A stretch of 64,000 nucleotides of DNA from contig CM082593.2 of assembly GCA_040954595.2 (NCBI GenBank), forward strand, positions 1,984,001 through 2,048,000, read 5' to 3'. Each line of letters begins with the position of its first letter. The stretch's first letter is position 1. Origin of the DNA: Balanoglossus misakiensis (taxonomy: Eukaryota > Hemichordata). Positions 36,801 through 51,437 of the stretch are shown here, one piece after another. The notes beneath the pieces are model-generated. The model was not told the origin of the DNA. It saw only the letters and a program-made list of their open reading frames with translations, and did not search any database. The position numbers were made by a program, and so were the translations under genes.

Positions 36801-39800
36801 CAATTGTCACATTTTGTCAATCTCCAATCAGTCTTATATGCTCCCAGTGGTTTCCATGAATACAACCTCGTGGAGGGGAAACTTCTTCAAAGAGATAAGC
36901 TGGCAACAATGCTGTCATTTCTCTTTGTTTCATTTCTTTCTTCTGCCTGCGAGTTTCAGCCTCGATGTCTATTGTGAAGGGAACAGCCCAAAAGCCCTTC
37001 TCCTCTCATCACCGCTCTGTATAACTTTTTCAACCAGTAATCCCCCTGGTAGCATCATGATAGCTTTTTCTGCCGAGGGGCAGGCTTTTCGGGGGAGGTG
37101 CGATTTTCTACAATCCTAGTCACCAGTTTTTTGTGTCATTATTTTACTTTACAGAGGAATTCAAGATGGCTACACCTAACAAATTAGTGCTTTTCAACTT
37201 CAAGAATTCTAATTACTGGTTGCGAACAATTTACAACTGCAAAAGAAGTTGGCACAATGCATTGATACAAATTTCACCAGGAAAGTCAGAAGATTCCAAT
37301 GTTCTTTCTTCAAACTGAGATTTTACATGTACAATGCTTCATTTGAAATGTTACATCCATAACTTCTAAAACTGTTTAAAATTGTTTGTTTTTTGCATCT
37401 GTTGCATTTTCTCTCGTTTCTTTAAGGTGTTTTGGGTCTAATCTTTCAACGATGACCAGAATAAGCTAACCATTGGGCTTAAATTGTGAAGAGTTTTGAA
37501 ACAATGGATGAGAGCGGAGCAGCAGTGAAAAGCTGAACCAGCTTGTTGATCCAGGTGTTTGCAATAGAGATGGACACAGTAGCAATGGTCAAACAGAAAG
37601 AAAGAGAGAAATTCTTAGAATTCAACAGCAAACACTAACTTAAGGTTCTTTTTTCTAAATCTACTCAGTTAATTCAAAACAAATAGTACCCACTCAACCC
37701 AAGCTGAAGCATCTTATTTTGACAATGAAATATGCACCGAACAAAACAGCGAAATCCTCTGCACTTTCAAAATACGCTGTTGACCAGTTTACATGTTCTC
37801 GTTTTGCACAAGGAATGCAGATAATTGGTTTATCGTGAATGTCAGTGTGTTCACTGGTCGAAGACTCGCTGTTTTTATTTTGAAACTTGAATGGTCGAGA
37901 GGGAAATGTGCAGAACAGCTGTGTCAAATGCATTTCAAAACACAACACCAAAAGTCTTTGACAACTTCCACAGCATAAGAATTACAGGTCCCTGGATGAA
38001 GAGATCATCCACAAAGGAAAGTTTGGGGGACTTCATCAATTTTAAGGGACCATTCAAAAATAATACACAGGGGAATATACCTTGACTACAGCACAGAGGC
38101 AAAGACCCAGTACGAAATTCCCCTTCTGTATAGAAAGACCAATGCCTATTAGCGATATAATTTATACAACCATCAATTCAAACGAAAGTATGTGATAAAT
38201 TGTCTCTCATTCTTTCTGAAGACTACAACTGGGACTCATTTATTTCTCTTTATTCTCCAAGTTTCTCCTCGGATGAAAACAGTTAGACTGAACACTGAAC
38301 ACACACAAAGGCGACTTTTTGTGTCTTTTTGTGAGAGCTGACAGAAATAAACAGAGCCGACATGACTGGACCACCTCAGGTAGTGGAGTCGTTTTTCTGT
38401 GCGGTGCGAAAAAACAAAACAATGCCTGTATGTTTTAAGGTTTAAATTGGCGGTGCATTCATGGGCTATAGTTATAACAGCAGTTTTGTGCATACAAGAA
38501 ATTCCGCCGGTGCTACTTCAGTAGGCCACTTTGCATCGGTCAGAGAAAGACCGGTCTTATTTGTTTACCTTTTGTGACTGTGTGCCTTGAAAGGGGCCAA
38601 CAGCAAACGTAAACTCCCGTGAAAAGACGCCACAACTTGGAGGTTGGACGAGTGTATAGATGTGAAGCTAGCGAGAAAAGTCTTCAATTGATGTCTGCCG
38701 ATATAACATCAACATTCAATGAGCCTTTAACAAAAGAATGCATCTAGCCGACATGTAATGTGAGTCATATGTGAAATGCTTAGCCTTTAACTGTCCATGG
38801 ATGACAACAATTTCTTTGAAAGTGGCCTTTCTAAAATTTCTACGATTCTTTTCGCGAGTTCTGACCTGTTGTGTTAGCCAGGTCACATCACCAGGCCACA
38901 ACTTAGCTGCTGACAGATTCGTTCAAGTTGCAAACTACATCAGCAGTGGTCTGGAACCAGCTCCAACGTGCAGAAAATTGTGTTTTGGTAAAACACCAAA
39001 ATAATGTGAACTTACACCATCCTCCAAGCCTAACAGAACAACCTTCCTCATTGGCTGAGCTAAGTGATGAGGAAAAGAGCCACAGCATACGAACAGCATG
39101 CTGTGAAATTCATTCATTCATTCATTCATTCATTCATCAGATATGCCTGTAATGCTCAAAGATTGGAATACACACACACGCTTGCAACTTTCAAAGCTTT
39201 CGACAAAACACACAACTCAAACAAGACAAGTGGTGTAAGAAGTCACATTTTCTCAGCTACATGGGAGGGTTGGGATGGAAGCGACATTAAACAGAAAACG
39301 GAATCAATTTGTGCACAAAAAACAAAGAGTAATCCTAAGACTACTCGTAAACCTCACAGAGACATAATCGTTACTTTACAAAATATTCCGCCCCTTGTAC
39401 CGATCACACAAATGAAATTTCGCCAAGTCCATTCAGCCAGACAGCATCATCAATCTTCCTAAGTTACTGTTGGATTAAGTGATGCACTTTATCATTATTA
39501 CTGTCTATTTCGCTACATTTACCTGAAGTTTTCACTGGTCGCTTGTTATTGAACAGATCTTCCCAGCCTGTGTTGCATTCGCCTGCCTTTGGAGCCCAGA
39601 TATTACTTTCTTGCAACAAAATCATTTTCAAACATTCAAAAACAACGCCAAAAAAATGAAGACAAATTGATTTGACAGTGCGGACTCTGTCAACCGGGCT
39701 TTGCCACTGCTGGGTTTTCAGTCACCGACAATGCACTCATCAAGAGCAAGGAAGTCGTGAGGTTAATAAACGCGGCAATATTCACACGCATACTCGCACA

Positions 39801-42800
39801 AACACACGTAGAACCGTTATCAATAAGAGACCTCGAGTCGGCCAGTCTACAGAGAATACAACACTTTCAATCAGACTTCATGAGTAGTTATTACAGGAGG
39901 TCCATCAAACAGAACAATGTGGCCAATTTTGCATTTCAAAGCCTACGGCACGACAGGAAGTGGTAATGGTCCCCCGCCAGACAATGGGGCTCAATATTCG
40001 AGAAACAGAGTGAATAAAAAATGATCTGATGTCACGATAACACACAATGGTCGGAGAATCATACAACATACAGCTCCTGTGGCTTCAGATTGCCAAAATA
40101 CCAACACAAGAATGATACTAGTGTACTTCCTGCGACTAATATTAATACTCTATACAAGCTATGAAAAGAGAAAGAAAGAAAAAGGGTACCATAAGAGCTT
40201 TTTTTAACGATTAATTTTCGTTTTTGTTATTGGATTACGGTACAACAGGTTGGCTGGACAGAGGGTTCATTGTCGTGCTTTAAGTAGGGCCAGCCGTGGG
40301 GTCACCAACCTCTGACGTCAGTTCTGCTCAGCAGGGAGGTTTTTTTTTCTTGTGGGTTCGCCCGATGAAAGAACAGGTACGATGCAGAAAAGAAACGGGC
40401 AGGGCAAGGAACGTCAGGGAACCGGGTCAAAACAATGGCCGAGCAGGAGAAGGAAATGTGGCGGAGAAAAACACAGGAACTGCTGCGAGTTTTGGTTTAA
40501 CCACTGAGTGATGCGGTGAAGGCCAAAGAATTTCATTTTGTGGTTTGAAGTAGCTGGCAAGGAACCAACACCAAGACATTTTTATGGTTCAAACTGACTC
40601 TAACAGGTGGCTATTCACAGCCTCATCTGTTGCTTATCAAACTTTGCTTATTTTTTGCACATGCAGCTATTAATAGTTCAGCCAAGCCTACATAACCAAA
40701 AGTTAGATTATCAATTCCTGATCAGCAATAAAGTCTAAGAGCCAACTGATTGTCTGGACAGCTTGTCCATTACTCTCAGCTTGTATTTAAGCTGTGTAAT
40801 GCAAGGTGTATTGTGATTGGTCAGACACACGGGTACATGACTCCTGATTGGTCATGTCAGTGATGAATTAACCAATCAGAGAATTGAGCCAATATCTTGA
40901 AGAGCTTCCAGTTCCAGCATGCCTCTCTTAATCATATAACACGTCTCTTTGGACCAGGCTGAACTTGTTATTAATAGACTGCCTCTGGAGTTGTAACATA
41001 GTCAAACCAATCCATTAGTCCAATCCCAGTACATCAAAGAAGAAAGTTGCCGACAGTTCAAATTTATATTACACAAATGCAAGCTCCATCTTTTGAATTA
41101 TTGCTTTTTTCTTCTAGTTTGTAAAAATAGCTTTATCAAATTGAACAGAGCATATTAAGTGTTCCTTGTGTCTATTAATGGAAGAGTCCCTAGGGTCATT
41201 GTTTTGTCATCGAAGCGTCCAATTATTAGATTAATTCATGACTAATTAACATAATGGTGGATGACAAGATAATACTTGTTCGGTCAATCCATCATTGAAC
41301 ACAAGCCAGGATATGGAGCCATTTACTGAATAAACATATATAAAGGATTTTTCATTTTTAACAAAATACATATTTCAAACATTTTCATATTGTTTGAGTT
41401 GAAAACGAGTTCCTGGAATCAGAGGGGTTCACAGAATGATCCTTCGCACTTGTTATCAAAGTCTCAAATCTCTAGTGTCAAGCTTTCTGTGATCATGAAG
41501 TGTTCAATGTAATGAAACTAGAGCGGCAACCCCTTTACTGACAGACTTCAGATACAATCATCATCAATTCGCTGCCGTGGTGATGCAGTTTGTCATTTGC
41601 ATCCGTTGAACTGATTTAAGGTGATGACATTTGGAAGTAGGTGGCAAATATTTATTCTGAAGCTGACAGATCTCTCTGAAAATATGAGATATACTTTCAC
41701 TTGAGTTTATGTAAAAGACTGGAACATCTGTCCTACGAATGGTCATGAAAGAGACATTGACCAACATCATTCACTCTGTAGAACCGCCGTTTATCAACAT
41801 TTACAGCAAAGTATGTGGCTTCTGTAACTCGACAACACACTGCAGTCATGAAAACACCTATTTCACAGACATTCTGGGAGAGGTTATAAATTCTAGAGTT
41901 TTCCAGGCGATGTGCGAACCTTGCACATCAAGGCTACGTGGGAAACTGATGATGGGTGTAATGACTCCTTCTAGTCGATTGATGAACAACAAACGACAAC
42001 AAACGACAACACCGCCCACAACAGAACACACTCGGCTACTTGATCTAAGTGGCCGTCGCTGTTGTTACCAAAACCTCACCAATGATCACAAGAAAACTCC
42101 CACCGTTGTTACCTTGTATTGACAGCAGAGCAAAACAAGATCAGTATCAACACGGCCAATGACTATGTGGTGTTGTTGCATCAAATTTAGCGAAAAGTCT
42201 GGGATTTATGCAAATAAGGGACGCACCACTTAACATCTTCAAAAGCGCTCTAATTTCGGCTAAATACCTGGTAACTTTTGCATTTCCTCAGAAAAAAATT
42301 TGTAAGGTAAAATTGCCTGCTGTTGTCAATGCCGAGAGCACTGATAATTATCATTCTATAACAACGTGAACAAACCTTGCGGTCTTGCGACATTCTAAGG
42401 AGAATTTCTTTTTTAAATGTTGATCACACAGGTTTGCAAGACTATAAAAAGCACCCTGGAACAGGTTGATGTAACACTTTTCCCCTCGCTTCAAAAGGAA
42501 GAAGAACGTTTCGGGTATCCCTTGGGCCATGCATTCAATCTTTAATCAAAGGTTAGCAAACAAACCTGTGCAAATAAACAGCGAAAGTTACTTCAGACAA
42601 GGCTGCAGAGTTGCCGTAAATCACACAGCGATGTGACAAGAACAAAACAATGGCTGACTTTGTCAGCCTTGTTGTCACTGCCAAAGAATACGCACCGACT
42701 TCACACAAAAAAAGCTCACAGGGTACGCTACACATGCTTGAGCAGTTTTGGCAACGACACGATAGCACGTAAAAAGAAAATGCTTTCCCCATTAAAGTAG

Positions 42801-45800
42801 GAACTGTCAGCAACAGCATTTACTACTAATAAGCTGTCTATTCAACGAGCAAATGGTCTAACAAGTAGGTGAGTTTTGTCTGCTTCCTTCCAAAAAGATT
42901 TAATATACTCAAACCGCCTCATTTCCATCCCTGCTATTGTAATGTGGCAAGCTTATCCTCTGCACAAACTTTCCATTCCACAGCCAGGTGTTCTGACAAG
43001 TATGTGATTCTTTTTTAAATTCTCGCCCCAAATGATTAAATTTATAGCTAACTGCCTCACCCACTAAGGGAAACTTGAGTTCATCTGCTGAATCAAGGAC
43101 TAGATGGTCAAAGGTTGCAAGCTTAGTAATCGGGAGCAAAAACTAAACCATTTTTTTGCATCTGATCTTCATACTGAGCTGTTAAGAACTCAAATCTTAG
43201 GAGTTATTCATTTTTTGAAACATCATCACTTTTTGTATATAATTCTCGTACTCATAAATGGCCTTGTCTAGTTAGCAATTCTACTTTGCAAGAAAAAAAA
43301 ACCTTACAGAGGAACACAAAATGCAGGATGCACATAGGAAGTTAAATCGCTCACCTTTTTTACTATTCGGATGGAGCTCCATGAAAGAAACGACTGAGTA
43401 AGCATTTATTGTTATTATTGCATCGCTTGGTTGCTAGGGACACGAAAGATTTGTTTGAATGATTCATGAAAAGACTCCATCATTTCACGAGAAACGGTAC
43501 TTTCAAACATTCAAAATCTATAATTTATTTCCATTCAAAACAGAACCATGTAGTGTACTCGTCTGGAAAAACACTCACCTGTGGCCATAATCTGAAGAAA
43601 TTAACAGACATTAAAATACACATTAGGACTTTATAACCATTTGACATTTCTAACAGGAAGTTGTAATTTCAAATGGGAATGTTTAACTCACCAAGGAAAT
43701 TGCCTGTTAGAGGATTATGCAGTGTCTATGATTTTCAATAAAATACATCTATGTTACATAAGGACAAGTAGCCGAGTTATGATTACCCTCCATCTTTCCA
43801 GATGTTGGATAACTGACGGAAATGCCATTAAAAACATTACGATGAGATGCACTCACCACAACTTATGTCTTCAGCACAGGATGAGAGTGTGTTTTGACAC
43901 ACCTGTTATCCTGTTGTCAGACACTGTACGGAAATTCTGTTTATAAAAAGTGACTGCCCAAAATCTGTATCACTATCAGACATCTGCATCACTGAATTTA
44001 ACATGTCGCATTCAACTTTTAAAATAAGTTTTAAAATTTGATCATTCATTGCAGACAGTTCGGCAAACTGGCCTGGTTTTCTGCGTGGATCATTAAAAAA
44101 GATAGAAACGAGAGAAGAAACCAGGAAAGTTATCCACTCCATCGACCAATCACTTATTATTCTACAGTTATACCTGGTTCAAATCTGACCAAGCTTTTTC
44201 AGTTCAAAACAAAACGATAATAGTGGAGGAGATCCCTGATCAGATCCACGGCGTGACGCCAAAAACCACCGCATGTCACCAAAAGCTTTCTCTCCAAGTA
44301 TTGTCTACAGCTTGCTACTGATGTGCTCTGTTGACCTAAAATCTGCAGAGCTCTTCAGTCTTTTTTCGCTTCGGGTTTTTATTTGTGACCAACGCCCTCT
44401 TGTTTGTGAACAGAACAATCCTTGTATTGTGTCGACACTCCGATGATCACAACTGGAAAACTTGTTGTAGGCTGCTGACGTTTTTTTCGACCGTTCAGAA
44501 CACACTTCTGTGACATCAAGAAATACGTTCACCCTTTTGTCTCGACTGCATTTTGGTTCAAACTTATAATTTTCCATTGAATACACTGACAGGGAAATGG
44601 GTTGGGCTATTGAACCAGAAAGGTCCCCATGTACCTGTGTGGCATGGATGAACCCACAAATAAACTGCACGTAGTGAAATCTTTGGAGTGTAACAAGGGG
44701 GGGGGGGGTACATAACATGAAGGAGGAAAATTGCATCTACGGGAAGCTATAGTTTCTCTTGTACAAAAATACAATCAAAAACACTTCAACTGAAGAAGCA
44801 AAAATCTGCTGACTTTGCCATCCAGATATTATTTCAAGGTGACAGTGCCCCAGAATTTGTTGACTTACATGTACATGTAGTTTATCAAGATTGTTTGCGC
44901 TGGTAATACCAGTAATCAATTTTGATAAAATTTACCCAGTATGACGACAAATTTCAGTTCATCCATCCACATATTAATCTGTAATTTGTTTGCTTTTTGA
45001 TAATTTATGTCAGAACTAATATGCTTGTGTACTGTCAGTAGAAACATAATATTAAAACACATATACTTCAAGATTTTTATGTTGTTTAATTCATGACTAA
45101 ACCAGCAGTTTGCTAAACGGATTTACAAAATACACAATGAATCAACCGCTAATGAAAACCTCAAAAGCTATTTTTCAATATTTAATTCAAAGATCAATTA
45201 ATCTTCTTAGTATTAGCTGATTTATTGAAAAATTTAACCTTTATGTGGATTTATTGTTTATGTGTTATGCATAGCGCTGTTGATGATTAAAATCAACAGA
45301 AATGTATGTACAATTTTTTTATCTGTTTGCATTCTCAGTAAATCTCACTTTCTGTTCAAACACTGTTTCATTTGCGAAAGTCGGACAAGTCACCCAAGGG
45401 GCTGCTGTCGTCATTTAAATCTCCGAACTATAAATTTAGTTACTTTGTTTACGTTATTAAAACCTACAGCTCGTAACTTTTATACTGGCATATTGGGTTG
45501 TGTGGGTTGCAAGTTTTTATCTCACTCTGGTTTCTTTCCAGCCACAGCGACAAGACCCCAGGAGCGACTTGAAAAGTCTGCACCAGTCGTATTTGACAAG
45601 CAATTGTCGAGCGAAGAAAGGGATGCAACAATAGACAATACAACACAACGGCAAAGTTTTGACAGCGGATTTCAAAGGTTCAGCCGGGTGACAACACTTC
45701 GCTTTACCTATTTTCTAGAATTGTAAGAAGAGTAAACCACTGAGTGCTGGTGTTTCGTGACTTGTATTCGCATCTAGTGACTTAATTTTGAAGTGGAGAA

Positions 45801-48800
45801 CAGAATTATGACTGTCCAGGGGTCCAAGCAAAATCCTCGGCCTCGAAATTGAGATTGCAGGTGGCATGCAACTGCCAACTAGTCACACTGCCCCCTCCCA
45901 ACACTTGCTTGTACTCATAATTGTTTGAGAATCATGAAGAAGAATGACGATTACTCAGACACCGGATATGCTAACGCAACAACAGATAGGACACTGGAGA
46001 TAGTTATTCAATTTTTTTCATCAGACTACCCCACAATGAATTGTCACGCACTGACCAGACAGACAGGCAAAAACAAATTAGACCTGACTACATTGGGTAT
46101 CTGGGGACTCTAGAATGCCGACTCCAAATTTTCTGGCACCATCAGACGACTGAGAACCATCAGTCATGTCAGCGTCCAAGATAACATAAACTCATCATCC
46201 ACACGGTCTCATTAACTTCCCCAGGTGAATGTTGACACTGTCAGTTCATTTAGTGATACGACGACAGTAAATGAACACTGACGCCACAACTTGCTTGGAT
46301 CCCTCTCCTCTCCAATCATGGATCTGTCAAAATCTTACAAACACTAGAGGTCACAGTGAACCTGTATGCTTTTGAGTAGTAAAATGTCTTTAGTTTCTGG
46401 TTGACTCGGACCTTAAAGATATTCTACTTCCGTCAACATAGTCTTCAGCGGTGAATGTATAAGAGTCGGAGTGTTTTGGGTGTGTGTTTTTTGCATGGCC
46501 ACACAAATGAAATTCTGTGATTGGCTGAATCTCAATCGTCCATAAACAGTGGCTTACTAGAAAGATGGTCTGCTCTTGCATGAAAACTGCTGGTAAAAAT
46601 GAGATATGCTTGACTGCAGTACCCTGAACTTTGCGTTGCAGTCTGCATATGTGATAACGCCACGGTATAGGTTGGAAATAGCTATTTAATCAGTTTATTA
46701 CTAACCCTTTGTGAATAAATCACCATGACATAGCGAGATAGTCTGAAAAGGCCCCACACTAGTCCGCCTTAATTCATATTTGATGAATTACATGTTCTCA
46801 TTTGAAAATAAAAAACACAATATGGCCGACAACATCGGCTGTAGCCATCCTTTCTGCATGATGTGAAGTTATATTTATGGAACCCTAAATTGAAATGATG
46901 AATTGTGTTCAGTCCCCTGCTGAAAATCTTTTTTTTTCCACTTTAATACAAAATGATGAGTTGTGGCGCAGTCATGTGGTGAAAGCGAATCCATCATTTT
47001 ACAGATGTAGGGCAGCGATCAGAATTTACTGCAGATAAGTTCAAACAGGCCTATAATTTCTGGTAGTCTGCAAAATGCATAATTACAAAATTACATAATT
47101 TAGAATCACTTATTACCGTGGTAACTGTATTAGCAAATATCAGGCCAAGTACTACCTCATCAGTCATTACAGTCTCTGTGAATAATTTATTTGGTAATCT
47201 GTTGTTTTTTAAACTAATTTTTCAAAACTTCATCACATGTAATAAATTGCACTGCACAGTCTAATAATTTCTTGTCTGTGTTGTGTCAGTTTTTATAATG
47301 GATTACATTAGCCTAGGGATTAGCTGTGGCTTATATTTTATTTCTGACTCTAAGCTGTGTTGCTTGATTTGGAGTTATGTTTATATGTAGATTTATTGTA
47401 TTTAGATATTTCTGTTGGTAGGTACCCTCTGAGTCAACTGAGATTGGTTTCTAAGGCGAGACTGGCTTTCTATGGTGATGGTCATTCATGAGTGACAGAA
47501 CCCACCTGGTATAAGCCTTGGTAATCACAGGTAGCAAAGCACCAGGTGGCATATTCAAATCACTTCAATTGAATCATACAAATTATATGCATTAACACAG
47601 TAACCAATAAATTTGTTGTTCCATACCTAGCTAGTGTCCAACCACATAGCAGACTATATACCCAGAGGTACATGTATGCATCAGTGATGAAGACCAGCTA
47701 GATATTGGCCACTTGGATAATCTCTGACACTTACCTTTCTTGGATTTCGCCCCTATTTTCAACTTGGAAGGCCATGTGATATGTGTATCTGTTTCTACCA
47801 TTATCTGTTTGGATACCATGCCAACCGATGCATTTCCATGGCGATGATACGATGATATAATAAATGATGAGTGTCCATATGGTATCACCAGCCAACAAGA
47901 AGAGAGAGAGAACAAAAAAACAAGTTCAGAAATAATATGACTGATCTCACATCGACCTGTGACAAGGTCATTGCTGTGGGATATTAATCAATTTGATCAA
48001 GTTGTGCACTGCCCATGTACTTGCAGTGTTTCATCTTGAAAGAATGATCGGGTGATAAACCATCTATTGACATGTTGGCACCCCCTAGCAGTTTGTCAAG
48101 AGGAGACCAGAGCCACATCAAATGATGCCAATCACATTGAGTTTTGTTGGAGTCCACAGAAAAAATTATTTTTCTCTTTCTTTGAATAGTTCAATTCTTC
48201 ACAATCAAATTCTTTTCCCTTTTCATGCTGAACGTTTTATCTCCAAGGGAAATATTGACTGCCCTGATTCGGAATTTTCCGGGAAATTTATCACAGCATT
48301 CAAAGCTTCACAGAAAGCCTGAAGGAAGGTAATGGCAGACATAAAGAACTAAAAGCTAGCGGTAAATTCTCCTTTATTAAAATAAATGCGTCAGAGGTGT
48401 TGTTTTTCTATTACGTCTCCTCTCACTAAAGATCTGCAATGCTACCTATGGGAGACATCAAGCTGATCTGTAAGTTCAGCGACTCTTGTCTGCATCTTAA
48501 TTTTTATTTATTTCTCATTATCGCCGTTTTTCTCCGTCTGCTTGACATTTAGTACACAGTGCCCTTCAGAACCTTACCAATATTTTTCTACTTTTCCAGT
48601 AAAATCTATTCAGTTTTTAAATTGCTGGATTAAAAATGAAACGACAATCGCTCAGAAGGGGAATGACTTTTATAGAAAGGAAAAAAATTGGTCAATGATG
48701 GTTCCAGTTTACAATTTACCATACAGTCTGTGGGAATTATATGATGAGCATTTCAAAGGTTCCAATTCTAACACACATGTAGGAGTCCCAGCACTACCAG

Positions 48801-50802
48801 GGGTACTATTGCCACAGGAAATTTTCCAACCCTGGATAACACTCAAGGAATTACCAAGGGTTGCATCACTGCATAATAGCCATTGCACCATTTGGCTATT
48901 CAAACAGCCAGGGGGCAAAACACAGCTACTCACATCCATCAGTGCAGAAGCATGCTGTGTGTTTGAACACAAAAAATACACCATCCTGTTTTTTCCAGGA
49001 AAATCGACTTCCAGAAGCCCTTAATAATCATCTACAGCTAATCAGCTAGCCCCACAGTCCATGTTACAACGACTTCACACAAGAGGACTTAAGATATTTT
49101 TCTTGTGTGGAAACTTTTTTGACTATTTTGAAAAATCTTATTTCGGAGGTGCCATTTTTTATTGAGATTGCAAATGTGACACTTGGCTGTCTTTCATGCA
49201 TCTGTCTATCTCATACAGACATCATATGATTATCTGCATGTCATCGGTATCAATGGCATGTTTCATCAAATCTGATGCAGTAACTCTGGATTAATAGCAA
49301 TAACTGCACCACTTTGTTAAACATTGGACAAAGTAAACAAAACAAAACATTCATTACTGAGAAAGTAGGTTCTAAATAACCCTGTCAATCAACATGGAGG
49401 CCAACAATATTTTAATAACAGCTTTGACTGTCAATCCAGATCACAAAACGCACATGACAATAACCTTAATAAGACACACTGATTTCCATTATAACACTTG
49501 AAGCTAACAAAAGGAAAAATCAAACATTTCTCTCTCTTCTTCATCATATTTCCAAGCACTAAACCATTAACTCCCAAGGTTAAAAGGTTCTTCACACAAA
49601 TTTCTAAGGATATCCGTAAAAATGGTGGCAATGTTCAATTTGTTTGAACAAGTTGCTGGGTTACATTTAAATACATCACAGGTCTATTAGGTTTCCACAA
49701 AGACTGTATTTGTTCAACTGAACTGAAGGTGAAAGAGACATGGTGACCTTATTTTGGTGAGTGTGAACTTGAGAATGAAAGTCAAGTTTACACTACAGTT
49801 GCCTTTAGAATGGCCTCAACAAACTTGGGGTGGAATTTCAATACCATGAAAGCCCTCCACTCTTCTATTCTATTCAGCGCCAGTAAACATGGTCTGTGAA
49901 CCAAAGGCCAATATCTACACATGCTGCAGAGAGGCTTAGCTTTGTTTAAAAGCTGTTTGTGAAACTGAAAAATATAGGCCTTGTCAACTGTACAAAGGTA
50001 AACTTCTTCAGGGAGACGATGAGACAATGGGTCTATGAAAACCAAGACTCTGACCAGAGAGATTGGACATCATTTTTGACCCTCTACACTGGACGTTACT
50101 CTGCGCAGGTTCACCTGCTCTGTCTGTTCCGGGATTATTCATAAAAGACGCTAAATCTTTCTCCTGGGCGACTCAATCTTTAGCAGCTACATTCTGAAAT
50201 GAAAAACTGTAAATCTCCGTGGTAAACTGCTGTCAACTCAATCCTTCGGAACTATGTTCGCAAATGACATGCCCTAAATCTTTCTCTGATCTTTACAAAA
50301 CTGCTGTCAGCTCTGTTCCGTAGAAGCTTATTTCAACTTTAACGACATCATAAAATGGTACTTAATATTAGATTAATAAGGTTGGTGTCTTTGGTCCTTA
50401 CTTCTATCCAATAACTGCAAGTCTCTAAATCGACTGTCAGTCATCAAACAGACTTTACTGCTATAAAATTGTGAACTGAACAGTCACTTTCAAATTCCAA
50501 AGATCATCTGTGAATGAATAAAAGTTTCTCAAACATTCGATGACTAAAATTAAAATCTTCACAAACATCAACACTTTCCAGGGCTGTTCAGACCCCAAAG
50601 ACCGAAAGTTATAAAATGGACAGACTTGATTGGTTAAAACTGATCACATGGGTCAGACGAATACACATGTGACAATTGAACAGTAGCACTGCCATCTCTG
50701 ACAGACATTCTCATTGGATAAATCTTCTTGATCGCCATACGCAAACGACACTGACCTTTTGAAAGAATTCCTCGCCTGTTTGACCTTTGCCCTCAGCTGC
50801 AG
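27871..50802 (-). CDS. BICC1: BICC1 (Bicaudal C homologue 1), lacking only the first coding exon(s)
   Basis: RNA-binding translational regulator with KH domains and a polymerising SAM domain. Nineteen exons: 50802-50756, 47804-47735, 33926-33847, 32748-32590, 32445-32392, 32196-31957, 31712-31506, 31327-31196, 31095-30900, 30743-30597, 30407-30159, 30019-29930, 29770-29569, 29387-29185, 29039-28879, 28705-28561, 28471-28317, 28187-28088, 27977-27871. They give 913 residues in one frame to TAG. First in window is AAAEGKGQTGEEFFQK, then ITWPSKLKIGAKSKK of KH1. KH2 has HVIGKGGNNIKKVM and KH3 FMIGRSGMNIKQLM, both with intact GXXG loops. KH-like segments LPLTIMFELPI and LPLVLMFDMKEDIEVD follow each. 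A Ser/Thr/Pro-rich linker with PSPPPGLTP and EVRTPTDMWSGLGFSRSMP leads to the SAM domain (LFSKLGLGKYTDVFQQQ, ELGITTFGARRKMLLAIS), almost unchanged from vertebrates. The short C-terminal tail ends in Trp. The N-terminal 65 or so residues should lie beyond 64 kb. Confidence 0.96.
39108..39136. repeat. ATTC tetranucleotide microsatellite
   Basis: About seven uninterrupted ATTC units in the large BICC1 intron. Confidence 0.95.
40815..40877. repeat. Cluster of GATTGG/CCAATC motifs
   Basis: GATTGG at 40815 and 40846 and CCAATC at 40872 lie within 63 bp. Flanks resemble those of the clusters near 26.6 and 60.5 kb (TGATTGGTC). The cluster lies in a BICC1 intron. Confidence 0.5.
47805..50755 (-). other. 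BICC1 intron between the AAAEGKG and KH1 exons
   Basis: Flanked by donor AAG|GTCAGT at 50755 and acceptor CCAAACAG next to 47804. It is AT-rich, and a 160-codon plus-strand frame at 48542-49024 has no recognisable domain. Nothing else was identified. Confidence 0.75.
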
Positions 50803-51437
50803 CTGTTGAAAAAAATAAGAGAAGAAAGATTTGTTTAGTTGTTTGATTGATTTTGTAGTTGTTGTTTTTTTGGAAGGGGAGAGGCCTACAGTCTGAAGTG
50901 GTCTTGCAATCAATTGTAACTGTAGTGGTCCCCAGTAATTTGTACGTGGCAACCACAGTATGGTTATAAATACTTATTGGTGTTTATAGATTGGCCAAAA
51001 AAACTGAAGCACCCTCTAGTGTTTTCAGAGGGTTATCACAACCATTGACAATGAAATAAAATCCTTAAATCACCAGTAATAACACTCCCTATTAGCTAAT
51101 AAATGACACAGTGAACAATACAATGTCTGTGCTAAGAATAGTAAGATTACCTTACTTTCTAAGAGATATTACGCAAAAGTATGCCAGTAAAACCTTGTGT
51201 GTGTATGTGTTGGAGGTTAAACATCTGTCAAACGCTTGTTTCTGATTGATTGAAAGCCTACTCAATTATGAGATTAGTGTTGAATTAACCAATGAAGTGA
51301 AGCCTTCTTAAAAACCCTAAGGAAGGGACACGACACACTGGCTATTGTCACAATTAGAACAACAGTACATGCAACAGAATAACCATCCCTCAGTGCTACA
51401 TTTGTCGCACCCCTTCGGGTAAAATGGCATGATCCAC

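Larger units (their letters stand above)
33927..47734 (-). other. 13.8-kb BICC1 intron inside the KH1 coding region
   Basis: The intron joins KSKKG (exon ending 47735, donor GTAAGTG) to DPHIKVIGKAP (exon starting 33926, acceptor TTTCAG). It splits KH1. The sequence is AT-rich with a C run at 33774-33784, a G run at 44697-44708, an ATTC microsatellite and a GATTGG cluster. Open frames up to 154 codons occur on both strands but show no family similarity, splice support or start context that convinces me. No transposon or RNA gene recognised. Confidence 0.75.

Noticed and set aside
45262-45726. 154-codon plus-strand frame in the large BICC1 intron
   Set aside because: Mixed-composition peptide without family motifs; AT-rich start region; no supporting gene structure.
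48542-49024. 160-codon plus-strand frame in a BICC1 intron
   Set aside because: No recognisable domain, no splice or promoter context, and composition like the surrounding intron; probably a chance frame.
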